Positions 11,985-21,179 of a stretch of 64,000 nucleotides of DNA are shown in pieces. The stretch lies in assembly GCA_010909165.1 (NCBI GenBank), contig MU008177.1, positions 682,001 to 746,000 on the forward strand, read 5' to 3'. The notes under the pieces are model-generated. The model saw nothing but the letters and a program-made list of their open reading frames with translations, ran no database searches and was not told the DNA's origin. Numbering within the stretch: the first letter of the stretch is position 1; each line of letters starts with the position of its first letter. Both the position numbers and the translations under genes were made by a program. This DNA is from Anthoceros angustus. Its lineage: Eukaryota > Streptophyta > Anthocerotopsida > Anthocerotales > Anthocerotaceae.

Positions 11985-12110
11985 ATGGCGGAGGCGATCT
12001 TGTGTGGGTCTCAGAGGGGGCTGCCGCCGGGGTCGCGCTCAGGCCGGAAGCGCAGAGGCTGCAGGCAAGAGCGGCCATGGGGGCTGGGTGTCCTGCGCGC
12101 GGGGGAGCAG
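11985..12110 (+). pseudogene. Duplicated riboflavin-synthase transit-peptide segment fused to PPR sequence
   Basis: From the ATG at 11985 the sequence matches the first 131 bp of the riboflavin synthase gene at 23681-23811 (shared start ATGGCGGAGGCG, shared end CGCGCGGGGGAGCAG) with about 15-20% differences. Directly after the shared GAGCAG it runs into PPR sequence in the same frame (SVFDGLGQKDLVTGNGLIAG). The frame stays open to 12374. It encodes an organelle-type leader joined to a PPR motif. Confidence 0.8.
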
Positions 12111-13400
12111 AGTGTGTTTGACGGACTTGGTCAGAAAGATCTGGTGACAGGGAATGGCTTGATTGCAGGGTATTCCCAACAGGGCATTGGGCAGAAAGCC
12201 CTTCGGCCCTACTGTGAGATGCAACAAAAAGGCATCTCTGTACCCAATTCTGCGACGTTTTTTTGTGCCTCCTGCAGGCATGTGCCAGTCTGGGCACGTC
12301 AGCTTTGGGGAATGGAGAGCAGCTTCATGGGGAAAGAAGGAGGATATCAAACTTGTCGGCCGCGTTTTGGTTAATATGTAGGCAACGTGTGGCAGCTTGG
12401 AAGATGCTCAGAGAGTGTTCGATGGACTTGCTCAAACAGATGTGGTGACTTGGGCTGCTATGATAGCAGGGTATTCCCAGCAGCGAATGGGCCTGGAAGC
12501 CCTTGGTCTCTACAGTGCAATGCAAATTCTGTCACAAGTGTGTGCTTCCTGCAGGCAGTGGGCACTCTGGCTCTGGAGAGAGGGAAGCAGATTCATGCAC
12601 AGATTGCAGAGGTGAGACATCAAGCTGATGTGTTTGTAGGCAGTAGTTGGTGAACATGTTTGTGAAGTGCGACAGGATGGAAGACGCTCAAAGAGTGTTT
12701 GACGGACTCGGTCAAAGAGGCTTCTTGACATGGAACAGCATGTTTGCAGGGTATGGGCCAGAAAGGCCCCAATGCCATCCAAGAAGGCAGCAATGTTTGT
12801 GAAGTGCGACAGCTTGGAAGACGCTCAAAGAGTGTTTGACGGACTCGGTCAAAGAGGCTTCTTGACATGGAACAGCATGTTTGCAGGGTATGGGCTAGAA
12901 AGGCCCCAATGCCATGCAAGAAGGAGGCAATGCTGTCCCCGACTCCATCACGTTTGTGTGCCTCCTGCAGGCATGTGCAAGTCTGGGAAGTCCAGCTGTG
13001 GGGAAGGGGAATCCAAGGAGCTTCATGCTGAAATTAGAGAATGAGGACATGAAGCTGATGCCTTTGTAGCTAACAGTTCGGTAAACATGTATGCAAATTG
13101 GAAGATGCTCAGAGATTGTTTGACGGGCTTGGTGAGGAAGATGTGTTGACGTGGAATGCCATGATAGCAGGGTATTCGCAGCAGGGCATGGACCAGAAAG
13201 CGCTGGTTTTGTACAGCTTTATGCTAGACAAAGGGATTACTGGGGAACTTTGTTGTGTCTCCTGCAGGCATGTGCAAGTGTGGGCTCCCCAGCTTTGGAC
13301 ATGGGGAAGCAGGCTCATGCGCAAATCAGAGGAGGTGGTCATCACAGTGATGGGTTGCTATCCCGGTTTGGTCGCGCTGTAGCAAGCTCACGGCAGTAAC
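12111..13400 (+). pseudogene. PLS-class PPR pseudogene
   Basis: At least five PPR motif starts are visible in changing frames: SVFDGLGQKDLVTGN (12111), MEDAQRVFDGLAQTDVVTWA (12397), MEDAQRVFDGLGQRGFLTWN (about 12678 and 12811) and MEDAQRLFDGLGEEDVLTWN (13098). Between them lie pieces such as VCLLQACASLG, GKQIHAQI and ADVFVGS. Frames shift several times and stops interrupt, so no protein of useful length results. It contains an internal direct duplication of 137-bp period. Confidence 0.85.
12661..12915 (+). repeat. Internal direct repeat in the PPR pseudogene
   Basis: A stretch of about 118 bp starting TGTGAAGTGCGACAG at 12661 recurs at 12798 (period 137 bp) with only a few differences. Both copies run through one PPR motif and end in 'ggccccaatgccat'. 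High identity implies a recent duplication. Confidence 0.85.
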
Positions 13401-14340
13401 CGAAAAATTATGATGCGCAGCAGCTCCTCCGGGAGGTGCTCCAACGCTTATCCCTCCATCCTTGCAAGTTGCCATCACTGTCGGAACAGTGAGCTCGGAG
13501 TTACATAGAATGGAACCCCTAATAAGCTTGGCAACTGCCCTAGGTTCGCTTCCGTGTTGCGTCCGGGGCCCAAGCTTGTGCACCGGCAGGAAGATGCGGT
13601 GTTGCCAAAATGGGGAAGGCTGCTAGAGCACCAAGAAATCCATCAAGAGGCAGCTGGGAGCAGCTCTGGCTATTCGGCGCAAGCTGAAGCCTTTGGAAAA
13701 TGCCCTGCCCTGCTGCAGGTAAGAATTGGTTTGGTAGGAGGATGTTGACGATATGGACCTCATTCCGAAAAAAGGTACGGTGGTTGGGATGAAGCACCAG
13801 TTCCTGATTGGCGAGGAAACTCCTGCGATTACATGTGGTTTTGATCCTTTTTCCAAATGGCAGGGCGATAATGTCGATGTCACACCTCAAGTTGCTGAGG
13901 ATGAGAGCTCTGAAGGTTGGCTTTGTGCTATTTCCCGTCATCCAAGTCCGTCACATGGGTTGCATGTGCACCTGTCTGTGCATTGGCTTCTGTTTCTCCT
14001 TGCCCAAACCATGAACTAGTGCTATGTGCATGATCTTCACAGATGAGGAGGAGGGGTTTCTGGGTGCACACAACAGAAAGCTGAGGTCAAAAGTCGACAA
14101 ACATAACATGGATTTGGCGATACTGAAGCAGAGGTGACATTTCAGAAGGTTGCCTCTTTATCGCTCTAATCAGTCACGAAGTTGTAAATGGTGGGGCAGG
14201 AAAAGCGTCCAAGTGATTGCCTCATTGCTCTGAAGGTGTGTTCTCCTGTCATATTTATTGGATCTTCTATGCCAACCAACTTGGTTTTGCCTGCTGATGA
14301 TTCTGCTTGCATTGGATAGTCATTCAAGGAGGGCTGTAGT
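13401..14340. other. Intergenic/fragmentary, no supported gene
   Basis: Several frames of 60-90 codons are open, for example one starting MDLIPKKGTVVGMKHQFLIG at 13753, but none shows a family I can name. Given the fragments on both sides this may hold further decayed exons. Confidence 0.4.
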
Positions 14341-14369
14341 GTTAAAGCCTCGTGCACTGTCTTTGTTAC

Positions 14370-14886
14370 AACGTTTCTTGCAGGTACCGAAGCCTATTTT
14401 GAAACCTCGTGCTTTCCATGAGGAATGAGTATTTCGTGTTGTCGACCAGCTTGTGGAGCATCTTGCCACTGCAGTGGAGCTTTGCAATTGTATTCCCTGA
14501 ACTTGCTGTGGGTCCCTTGATTCACCTGAAAATGTTTTTGGAAGGGACAAGTGTAGATCGTTTTCGTCGTCTTGTCAGGCAGCTGATTGGACGGGTAACC
14601 TGTGGCTCAGAGGGTGGACAACTGGCAGTTGGTGACCGTGTCCAAGTCTGACCGCTTGGTTGGCATGTTCCAGATAGACGGCGATGTTGATTTTTTCACG
14701 AGACACCGAGAGAAAGTCACATTCTCCCCTAAGGATATCTCGGCTGACTGCATTTCCTCAGGTTTGTGGGCCCTGTTTAGGCTTCTCGTAGGCTACTCTC
14801 GTGCGTCTCACTGTGATGAGAAGAAATTATGTGCAAGTCCTTTATTACGGCATGCTGCCCAGCTGAGGCAACGAGTAGCAGATTGA
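14370..14886 (+). pseudogene. NOC2 (nucleolar complex protein 2) C-terminal fragment
   Basis: Split over shifting frames are VVDQLVEHLA, QWSFAIVFPELAVGPLIHLK, RFRRLVRQLI, REKVTFSPKDI and, near 14840, SPLLRHAAQLRQRVAD. These match in order the C-terminal part of the 60S ribosome biogenesis factor NOC2 (FPELAxxPLIxLxxF, FRRxVxxLI, FSPKD). Frames are broken and the N-terminal two thirds are absent, so this is a decayed partial copy, perhaps with remnants of introns. Confidence 0.7.
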
Positions 14887-14904
14887 GAAAAGAACCATCA
14901 GACA

Positions 14905-15072
14905 TCCAGGTGTTTTGCCGGTCGGTCTAGAGACTGCAGACCCACCACACCGTCCCCTGTCTTCCTCAACGCAAGAGCGACATGCATCCCCACAAATCCT
15001 GATGCACCCGTCACCAGCACGGTCATGGAATGCACAGAGGGCAGCACCTTCTCCAACGATGACCCCTCCCCC
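14905..15072 (-). pseudogene. UDP-glucuronate 4-epimerase-like fragment
   Basis: About 55 codons read MTVLVTGASGFVGMHVALAL, then RKTGDGVVGLQSLDR. This is the Rossmann nucleotide-binding start of plant UDP-glucuronate 4-epimerases (VTGAAGFVGSHxSLALKxRGDGVxGLDNF); the normally conserved D after GL is Q here. Nothing further of the roughly 430-aa enzyme is present. It lies tail to tail with the NOC2 fragment. Confidence 0.7.
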
Positions 15073-15185
15073 ACGTAGCAGAGCTAGTGCCTAAAATTTT
15101 AGGAATACAGGGGGTTAAGACTCTGTGCGAGAGGGAGGGAGTGTCTAGACTGACGAGAGCGTGCTGTACAAAATCGTTTGCACAT

Positions 15186-15515
15186 TCACTTACATGTATT
15201 ACGTCCAGTGAAACATCTACTTACATCAATTGCTAACGAGGAGAATGCAGCAAACAAGCTGCACTGCCTGTGGTTAGATCTGTAGTCCTCAGGAGCCTGA
15301 TGGATGGCCCTTATGATGAGAATGTAGTACACCACGCTGTTAACCATTGTCAAGAATGAGAAACTCCGCAGCGCATTGAAAACTCCTTTCCTCGACTCCT
15401 TACACAAATATCTCTGATCGCTTTTATAGAGAATATGGGATGGCGATTCTACGGTGAAGACTCTGTGCAAGTCGACATCATTTAAACTTAACAAAAGCGT
15501 GCTGTTCAAAACCAA
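15186..15515 (-). pseudogene. Truncated tandem copy of the DUF1218 gene
   Basis: An open frame whose middle (YLCKESRKGVFNALRSFSF, LTMVNSVVYYILI) aligns with the C-terminal quarter of the neighbouring intact gene (IHCKELSKGFFSAGAASSF, LTMVISVLYYILI). The 3' flank is also duplicated (gtccagtga...tcaattgctnangaggngaat...). Only the last membrane segment is left; the first three are missing. Confidence 0.7.
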
Positions 15516-15630
15516 CTATGTACCCAGTTGTCTGTGCACATTCCGCATGAACATCTAGTACGTCCAGTGATATCAATTGCTGAGGAGGCGAATCCAGCAA
15601 GCAATCTGCACTTCTTGTGGTTCGAATCAC

Positions 15631-16257
15631 TCAAAGCCCGTCGCTAGGGTCTGAGGTCTCAAGTCGGTGGGGTTGGTTGGCCGCTATGTCATTGATGAGA
15701 ATGTAGTACAGGACACTGATTACCATAGTCAAGAATGAGGAAGCAGCTCCGGCACTGAAAAATCCTTTGCTCAACTCCTTGCAATGTATCAGATCGCTTC
15801 CATCGGAGAATGTCCCCTCAGTATGCGCAGTGTTCCTTATGGAGGCGACAAGCAACAATATCTCGGCGGAAAGAAAGGAAACCCAAACAAGGATGAAGGT
15901 TAAAAGTGCGGCTATAGGACGAATCCTGGGAAATATATCGCAATGGTAGGGAACGGCCCAGTAAAAGCATTTGGTCACAGCCAGGACGCCAAGATGGCCG
16001 AAGAGAAGGAACATCATGGCTCCAGCTCCGAATCCCGACGCCACATCGCTCTCGTATTTGCAATATACATGATGTCCATCCAGCTGAGAAGTATCTTCGA
16101 CGAAGGACAGTGAACCCTTGGTTCTGTTGGCTTCACCACCGATCGCAAATCCAATTGCAATCAAGTCCACCACGACCACAAACAGGATAACTCTGCATGA
16201 TACTGGCTCAAGGCTGCTCAAGCTGAATCTCTCTGCCATTCGTCCAAGCCTGCCCAT
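15631..16257 (-). CDS. DUF1218 four-helix plant membrane protein
   Basis: Intronless, 208 aa, start at 16257 (an internal Met at 16239 is the alternative). Four hydrophobic segments: VILFVVVVDLIAIGFAIG near 24-41, a Gly/Met/Leu-rich one near 74-95, LLTFILVWVSFLSAEILLLV near 119-138 and FLTMVISVLYYILI near 176-189. Conserved-looking Cys occur in the loops (VYCKYE, IHCKEL). This arrangement is that of the plant DUF1218 family, some members of which affect secondary wall or vascular traits. Specific function unknown. Confidence 0.8.
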   Translation of the reverse strand: MGRLGRMAERFSLSSLEPVSCRVILFVVVVDLIAIGFAIGGEANRTKGSLSFVEDTSQLDGHHVYCKYESDVASGFGAGAMMFLLFGHLGVLAVTKCFYWAVPYHCDIFPRIRPIAALLTFILVWVSFLSAEILLLVASIRNTAHTEGTFSDGSDLIHCKELSKGFFSAGAASSFLTMVISVLYYILINDIAANQPHRLETSDPSDGL

Positions 16258-16259
16258 GC

Positions 16260-18230
16260 TGAATCCCTCCGAAACTCAGATTCAAATACCGTCCAAAGAA
16301 GGCGGCTCAGATGCCAGCCGCGGCTTCCTTCTCACTCAAACCGTTACAGAGTAGAGTAGAGTGCTGCCAGGACTACCGCTCCTCACATCTGCTCTCAACC
16401 TTTGATCCTTTCAACACGAAGCTACATTACAGAGAGGCACACGCACAAACTCAAATTCAATCTAGTCACAGGCAAAGCAACCAGGTGCGAGCTCAGTTGC
16501 CCCTGCGAAAATGGAGGGAAATCCGATGCGAGACAGCAGATCTGAGCAATTGCTCTCACCGATACCAGCGGAGAGTCCAGACGGAGGGGTGTTTCTTGCA
16601 TGCGAGATGATGGAGGGATGACAATTTCAAACCGATGTATGGCATACGGTAGTGTAATTGAAGTTATCTTCATTTCATAAATATATAATGAGGGTCTACC
16701 ATTTTTAAATTATCGGCAGCAAATGTTTTTTTATGAATTTAGAGACTTTATATAGATATTTCAAAGTACACATTGAAGTCCCTTGCTCAAATAACCCGAT
16801 AGAGTACTAACAACTGGCGTAACCCTATAGGGCACTAACAACTGGCGGCCTCGCACACTACAGAGAGAAGAGGGCATAATGGTTATAGGTGGGGATAGGC
16901 AGGACCCTATCCAAGTACCGATCCATCCGAGGGACGCTTAGCTGTGAACTTCCAATGAACTCATGTCTCGATATCAAGGGACGCTTATCTGTGGAGTTCC
17001 AATGAACTCATATCTAGATATCGGTCCTTGAAGGGAGGGCATAGCCAACAAATGTGGCCCTAGCAGAAAATCTAACTACATGAACGCTGCCACTTGGAAT
17101 CTAGCTCCTCTTCACTTTTGGAGTCGCTTGAGGCAGTCTAGGGCACCCTAATCAAAGGGGCGACATACAAGCAATGGCAAACAGCAAGAATACAAACAAA
17201 GCAAGCACATAACAACATGCGGGTGCTAATTCGTTGGTGTAGCGTCGGTCCCGGTCTTTTGGCTTTCTTGCTTTTAATTTTCCGCAAAGGTTGACTAATT
17301 GTGTCGGGGCTTTTCTTGGGGATGATCTCCCAGATCGCTAAGGACCGAGATACATGTTGCTCTTCTTGCTCATATGATGGGACTGGCTTTCAAGTCTCTT
17401 CAAAGACATTTTGCCTCATCCCCTTTGTTTATTGTAGATCTTTGTGGACAAGGGAAGGACGTTTGACTCCCCCCTTAGGAACGGTTAACAGGAGTTTTTT
17501 TCGTTTTCTTTGAGTTCTGGTGTGAGGAATAAGGCGATATGCGTGGATAATAAGGCTGATCCGGCCATATCGCGGTAACCCGAGATAAGCGAGGTTTGCG
17601 GAAGGGTTCCGCAAGGTGATACCAAGGGGGCGATAGGACTCCGGAGTAGCTCCGGAGCGACCCCGGTGGAGCTTCGACGTAAAGCTAGCGATTTGCCAAT
17701 TTTTTAGGTTGTAAATGAGGGTGGAAACGAGGGTGGAAATGCTGCGACGCCGCGAGCGACGCAGCCTAAACGACGCGGCGAGCGACGCAGCCTTGCTGAC
17801 GATGCGGGCCAAAATGACGCGGCGGCGTTGGTGGGAAACGACGCGGCGGCGGAAAGCAGCAAGCTGAAACGACGCGGCGGCGTTGGTGGGAAACGACGTT
17901 GCGAGCGACGCTGGCAGGAAACGTTGGAAAGGACGCTGGAAACGACGTTGTAATTAAAGTTGTACTCTAGGTTGTAAAGTAAGGGTGTATGAAGGTTGTA
18001 ACGTATATTGTAAAATACATTGTAAATAGGCCCACTTTACAACCTAGTTAAGCTGTTGTTACAACCTCCTATTAACAACTCAAGTTTACAACCTAGATTA
18101 CAAGGCAACCACGTTGTAAATGGCATTGTCATTTAGGTTGTAAACGAGCCCAACATTGTAAATGACGCTGTAAATCGGCTACTCGGACACCTTACCCGTC
18201 CAGTTAGCTGACATGGCCGCCATGCCAGCA
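16260..18230. other. Intergenic repeats and low-complexity DNA
   Basis: No gene is supported. 16915-17040 is a copy of dispersed repeat B, with two internal units 'gggacgctta(g/t)ctgtg(a/g)a(c/g)ttccaatgaactcat'. 17690-17960 is rich in GACGCGGCG/GGAAACGACG units. From 17940 to about 18450 the words TTGTAAA and TTTACAA alternate densely. Short inverted repeats (GCGGAAGGGTTCCGC, CTCCGGAGTAGCTCCGGAG) sit at 17597-17663. Confidence 0.6.
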
Positions 18231-18234
18231 ACTT

Positions 18235-18345
18235 GATGATGTGGCAATCTTCCCTGCCACATCAGCAACTTGATGACGTGGTAATCTTCCCTGCCACATC
18301 AACAACTTGATGACGTGGTAATCTTCCCTACCACGTCAGCATTTT
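18235..18345. repeat. Three tandem 37-bp repeats, each with an inverted repeat
   Basis: Units start at 18235, 18272 and 18309. Each holds TGA(T/C)GTGG(C/T)A - ATCTTCCCT - (T/C)(G/A)CCAC(A/G)TCA, so each can fold into a hairpin. In unit 3 the two arms differ from unit 1 in both strands together, so pairing is largely kept (GACGTGGTA with TACCACGTC). A more diverged unit, TGACATGGCCGCCATGCCAGCA, precedes them. Confidence 0.85.
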
Positions 18346-18412
18346 TACAAGCTAGTTAAGCTGTCAATCTACAAACTTGTAAATGTTCGTTTTTACAACG
18401 TGAGGTTGTAAA

Positions 18413-19193
18413 TTACGTTGTAAAATGCGTTGTAAAACACCTGCGATTCTTGTAGTGGTTGTCTCGCACCCACGGTGGGAGTTTCAGCTCATACCAATGG
18501 TCGACGTCGGCTTCGGGGTCGTAGACGCAAGAGCCCATGCTCGGCCACTCATCGGATCCCACTACAAAGAGCAGACAGCCCCGCGCTCCCGCTCGAGATT
18601 CCAACCGATCCTGCAACAACGAGGGCGACAGGGACGTTGCCACCACATTCCACTCTCTACACAACGCACTTGACCGTAGCGGGCTCACCACCGACAAACA
18701 AGCCTGGATCTTGGTTAGCACGTCCGCAGGCAGCTCGCTCCAAACAACTTCATCCTCTATAGCCTGGAACCTTGCCTCCACGACTTCAAGCACAGGCAGC
18801 TCGCTGCAAACAACTTCGTCCTCTACAGCCCGGATCTTGACCTTCACGTCTTCAGGCACTTGGCTGCATACAACTTCGTCCCCTGCAGCTAGCTTGAACC
18901 TAGATCTTGGCCTCCACATTTTCAAGGACCTAGCTGCATACAACTTCGTCCTCTGCAGCCTGAACTTGGATCTTGGCCTCCACATCTTCAGGCGCCTGGC
19001 TGCATACAACTTCGTCCTCTGCAGTCTGAACCTGGATCTTGGCTTCCACATCTTCAGGCGCTTGGCTGCATACAACTTTGTCCTCTGCAGCCTGAACCTG
19101 GATGTTGGCCTCCACATCATCAGGCACCTCGCTGCACACAACTTTGTCCTCGGCCTCGATCTGGGACCCTCGCTCCGCCTGAATGGAAGACAT
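18413..19193 (-). pseudogene. F-box protein relic with tandemly expanded F-box helix
   Basis: Starts at 19193 (MSSIQAERGSQIEAED). A 22-residue unit of type AAEDEVVCSQAPEDVEAKIQ-VQ is then repeated about seven times. The last unit, EDEVVWSELPADVLTKIQAC, continues into a genuine F-box (SVVSPLRSSALCREW) and the post-F-box segment RLESRAGARGCLLFVVGSDE seen also in the intact gene at 37692. Around 18915 one unit (ttcaaggacctagctgc) shifts the frame, and the coding sequence dissolves into TTGTAAA-rich DNA at 18413, without the kelch-like part. Intact relatives recruit substrates to SCF ubiquitin ligases. Confidence 0.75.
18690..19190 (-). repeat. 66-bp tandem repeats within the F-box relic
   Basis: Five clear and two diverged units of 66 bp, for example the one beginning gatcttggcctccacatctt near 18970. 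Most are exact multiples of 3, so the repeat was expanded in frame before the later frameshift. Confidence 0.85.
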
Positions 19194-19229
19194 GTCCAAC
19201 CTGCACCTACTGTCACCGGGTTGCATCAC

Positions 19230-20325
19230 ATCAATTCAGTACCAGTAGTTCTAGTATAAAAACTACATCTACATGTATGAGCATAAAAGTGTTGTGTGGA
19301 CCTCATGCATATATCGATCTAATTGTGATCATTATTTGCATCAATGGAACTGCTTCCAACATAACTTTTTCATTAATTAATTGCTCCAGTAACTCCACGG
19401 TTTGGTTACGTTGAAGTTGCGTCTACCTGGTTCTGGTAGAAATCCTATGATGATATGCATACAGACACATGGGTATGGGGTGGATCTACGGATAGGGTGG
19501 ACCTACACATCCGTAGGTCCACCCATTGATGTACATCCTCCGAACGCAGAGTGAGCCCCACACCCACGAACTTAGACATAGGCAAATAATATTATGTTTA
19601 GGTTACAAGTATATACAAGTATAAATACATATATATACATACATAAATACGTGTTTCAGTCATATATACATATATATATATATACACACACAACAAGTCG
19701 GCCTGCAAACCGTATATATAGATAAACATATAAATAATCCAGAATCCTACTATACATAATCAGGTAAAAACAAGAGTTTTTAATTGTGTATGTGGAGCTT
19801 AAAAACAAAACAAGGGTGCATTGAAGAGGGAAGATAGATTATAAACGCATAGCTATGCAAAGGAGGCAAAATGGAAAGAGAATGACACCCACAGGGAGAG
19901 AGATAGAGTTCCTGGTTACCGTCATATAGGAAAAGCAAGAGGGGAAGAATAAAATAGTAGTGTGAGAGGGGAGCTCATTGTCACAATCATGTTGCAACAC
20001 AAAGAGGGAAAAATTATAAAATGAGTGTCATACTGGAGCATTAACTAGGAGTGTGAGGTGAAAGGAGAGACCAGAAGCAGGTTGTCATCATATGCTTGCA
20101 GTTGTAAGTGTTGGCATTAAAAAGCCTTAATAGATCTCGTGTTATAGACCTAGATCGAGGAGGCCGACGAGGCCACATGTCGGCTAGACCAGTCCACAGG
20201 TGGCCCGGCCGACATGTGGCCTCACCAACATGTGGCCATGAAGCTAGAATGGATGCAACTCGTCCAAATACTGATCCGTTCGAAGGTAGCGCTTTACTAT
20301 GGACTCGGAGTTCCGATAAACTCAT
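19230..20325. other. AT-rich intergenic DNA
   Basis: No supported gene. (TA)n/(CA)n simple sequence at 19625-19695. An inverted repeat, GGCCACATGTCGG (20171-20183) with CCGACATGTGGCC (20209-20221), could form a hairpin with a GC-rich loop. Dispersed repeat B begins near 20262. Confidence 0.55.
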
Positions 20326-20327
20326 GT

Positions 20328-20680
20328 CTAGATGTCACTCCTCGAAGGCAGCACATGATGCTCAAATATCACTCCTCCACAATTGGGACATGTATGATCA
20401 TAATTATTTACCCATGGCGTAATACACTTTTTATGAAAAAATGAAGGCACACATTTATTTGAGCGATCTCTTGATCCTTCACAATCTCATCAAAACAAAT
20501 GCTACATTTTATAGAATTGTTATCATCATGGCCATCATACATGATTGTTATCATATTTGGTTGTCTAGTAAAATTGTTACTATCCATGCTATCACCATGA
20601 CCTAGGTAGCTTGGACATTCCCGCCATTTGAGGGGCGTTGTTTTCGGACTATGAGATGGCATGGCGCGAGCAAGAGACAT
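20328..20680 (-). pseudogene. RING-H2 finger protein with a one-base frameshift in a T run
   Basis: The frame from 20680 gives MSLARAMPSHSPKTTPLKW ... CSICFDEIVKDQEIAQINVC and then LHFF. After that, skipping one base restores HKKCITPWVNNYDHTCPNC, completing the ligand order C-x2-C-x14-C-x1-H-x2-H-x2-C...C-x2-C of a RING-H2 E3 ubiquitin ligase. The slip falls in a run of six T where seven are needed (A run near 20436-20441), so either a real frameshift or a homopolymer sequencing error. In the restored frame the stop (20328-20330) lies inside dispersed repeat B. Upstream frames at 20696-20884 and 20941-21162 may be further exons, but no convincing splice joins them. Confidence 0.6.
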
Positions 20681-21013
20681 TTGAGTAATATAAACCTATT
20701 CATCAAATAAGTTATATATATATATATATGTTATATTACCCATATTATCACCATGAGTAGCGTTGGTCGCCGCTGTATCAGAACGGTCAATTGCCATTAC
20801 TAGATTAACTACTCGCCTGATAATTCGATTATTGTGTGGTAAACGCATTGGCACAACACCTTGAGCCACTTTGGAGTTCTCCATCCTCTACACGCTACTC
20901 TGTTGAAGGAGGTTTGAGATTTAATTATTTTGTTCATGTCTTACCTCAAACTCCTCTGACCTATAATACATAAACTAATTGTATCAAAATTGTTTTGCAA
21001 TGATATCTCTTCA

Positions 21014-21178
21014 GCTTGGACTAATGAGCTTGACAATCTCTGAATACCCTCTTTAGCTTGGACAAATGAGCTTGACAATCTCTGAATACCCTCTTTAGCT
21101 TGGACTAATGAGCTTGACAATCTCTGAATACCCTCTTTAGCTTGGACTAATGAGCTTGACAATCTCTGAATACCCTTC
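21014..21178 (-). repeat. Four tandem 42-bp repeats
   Basis: The unit 'agcttggac(t/a)aatgagcttgacaatctctgaataccctcttt' is present about four times. In the minus-strand frame 21162-20941 it encodes a 14-residue repeat, SSSLVQAKEGIQRL, predicted helical. Whether it is translated is unknown. Confidence 0.85.
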
Positions 21179-21179
21179 T

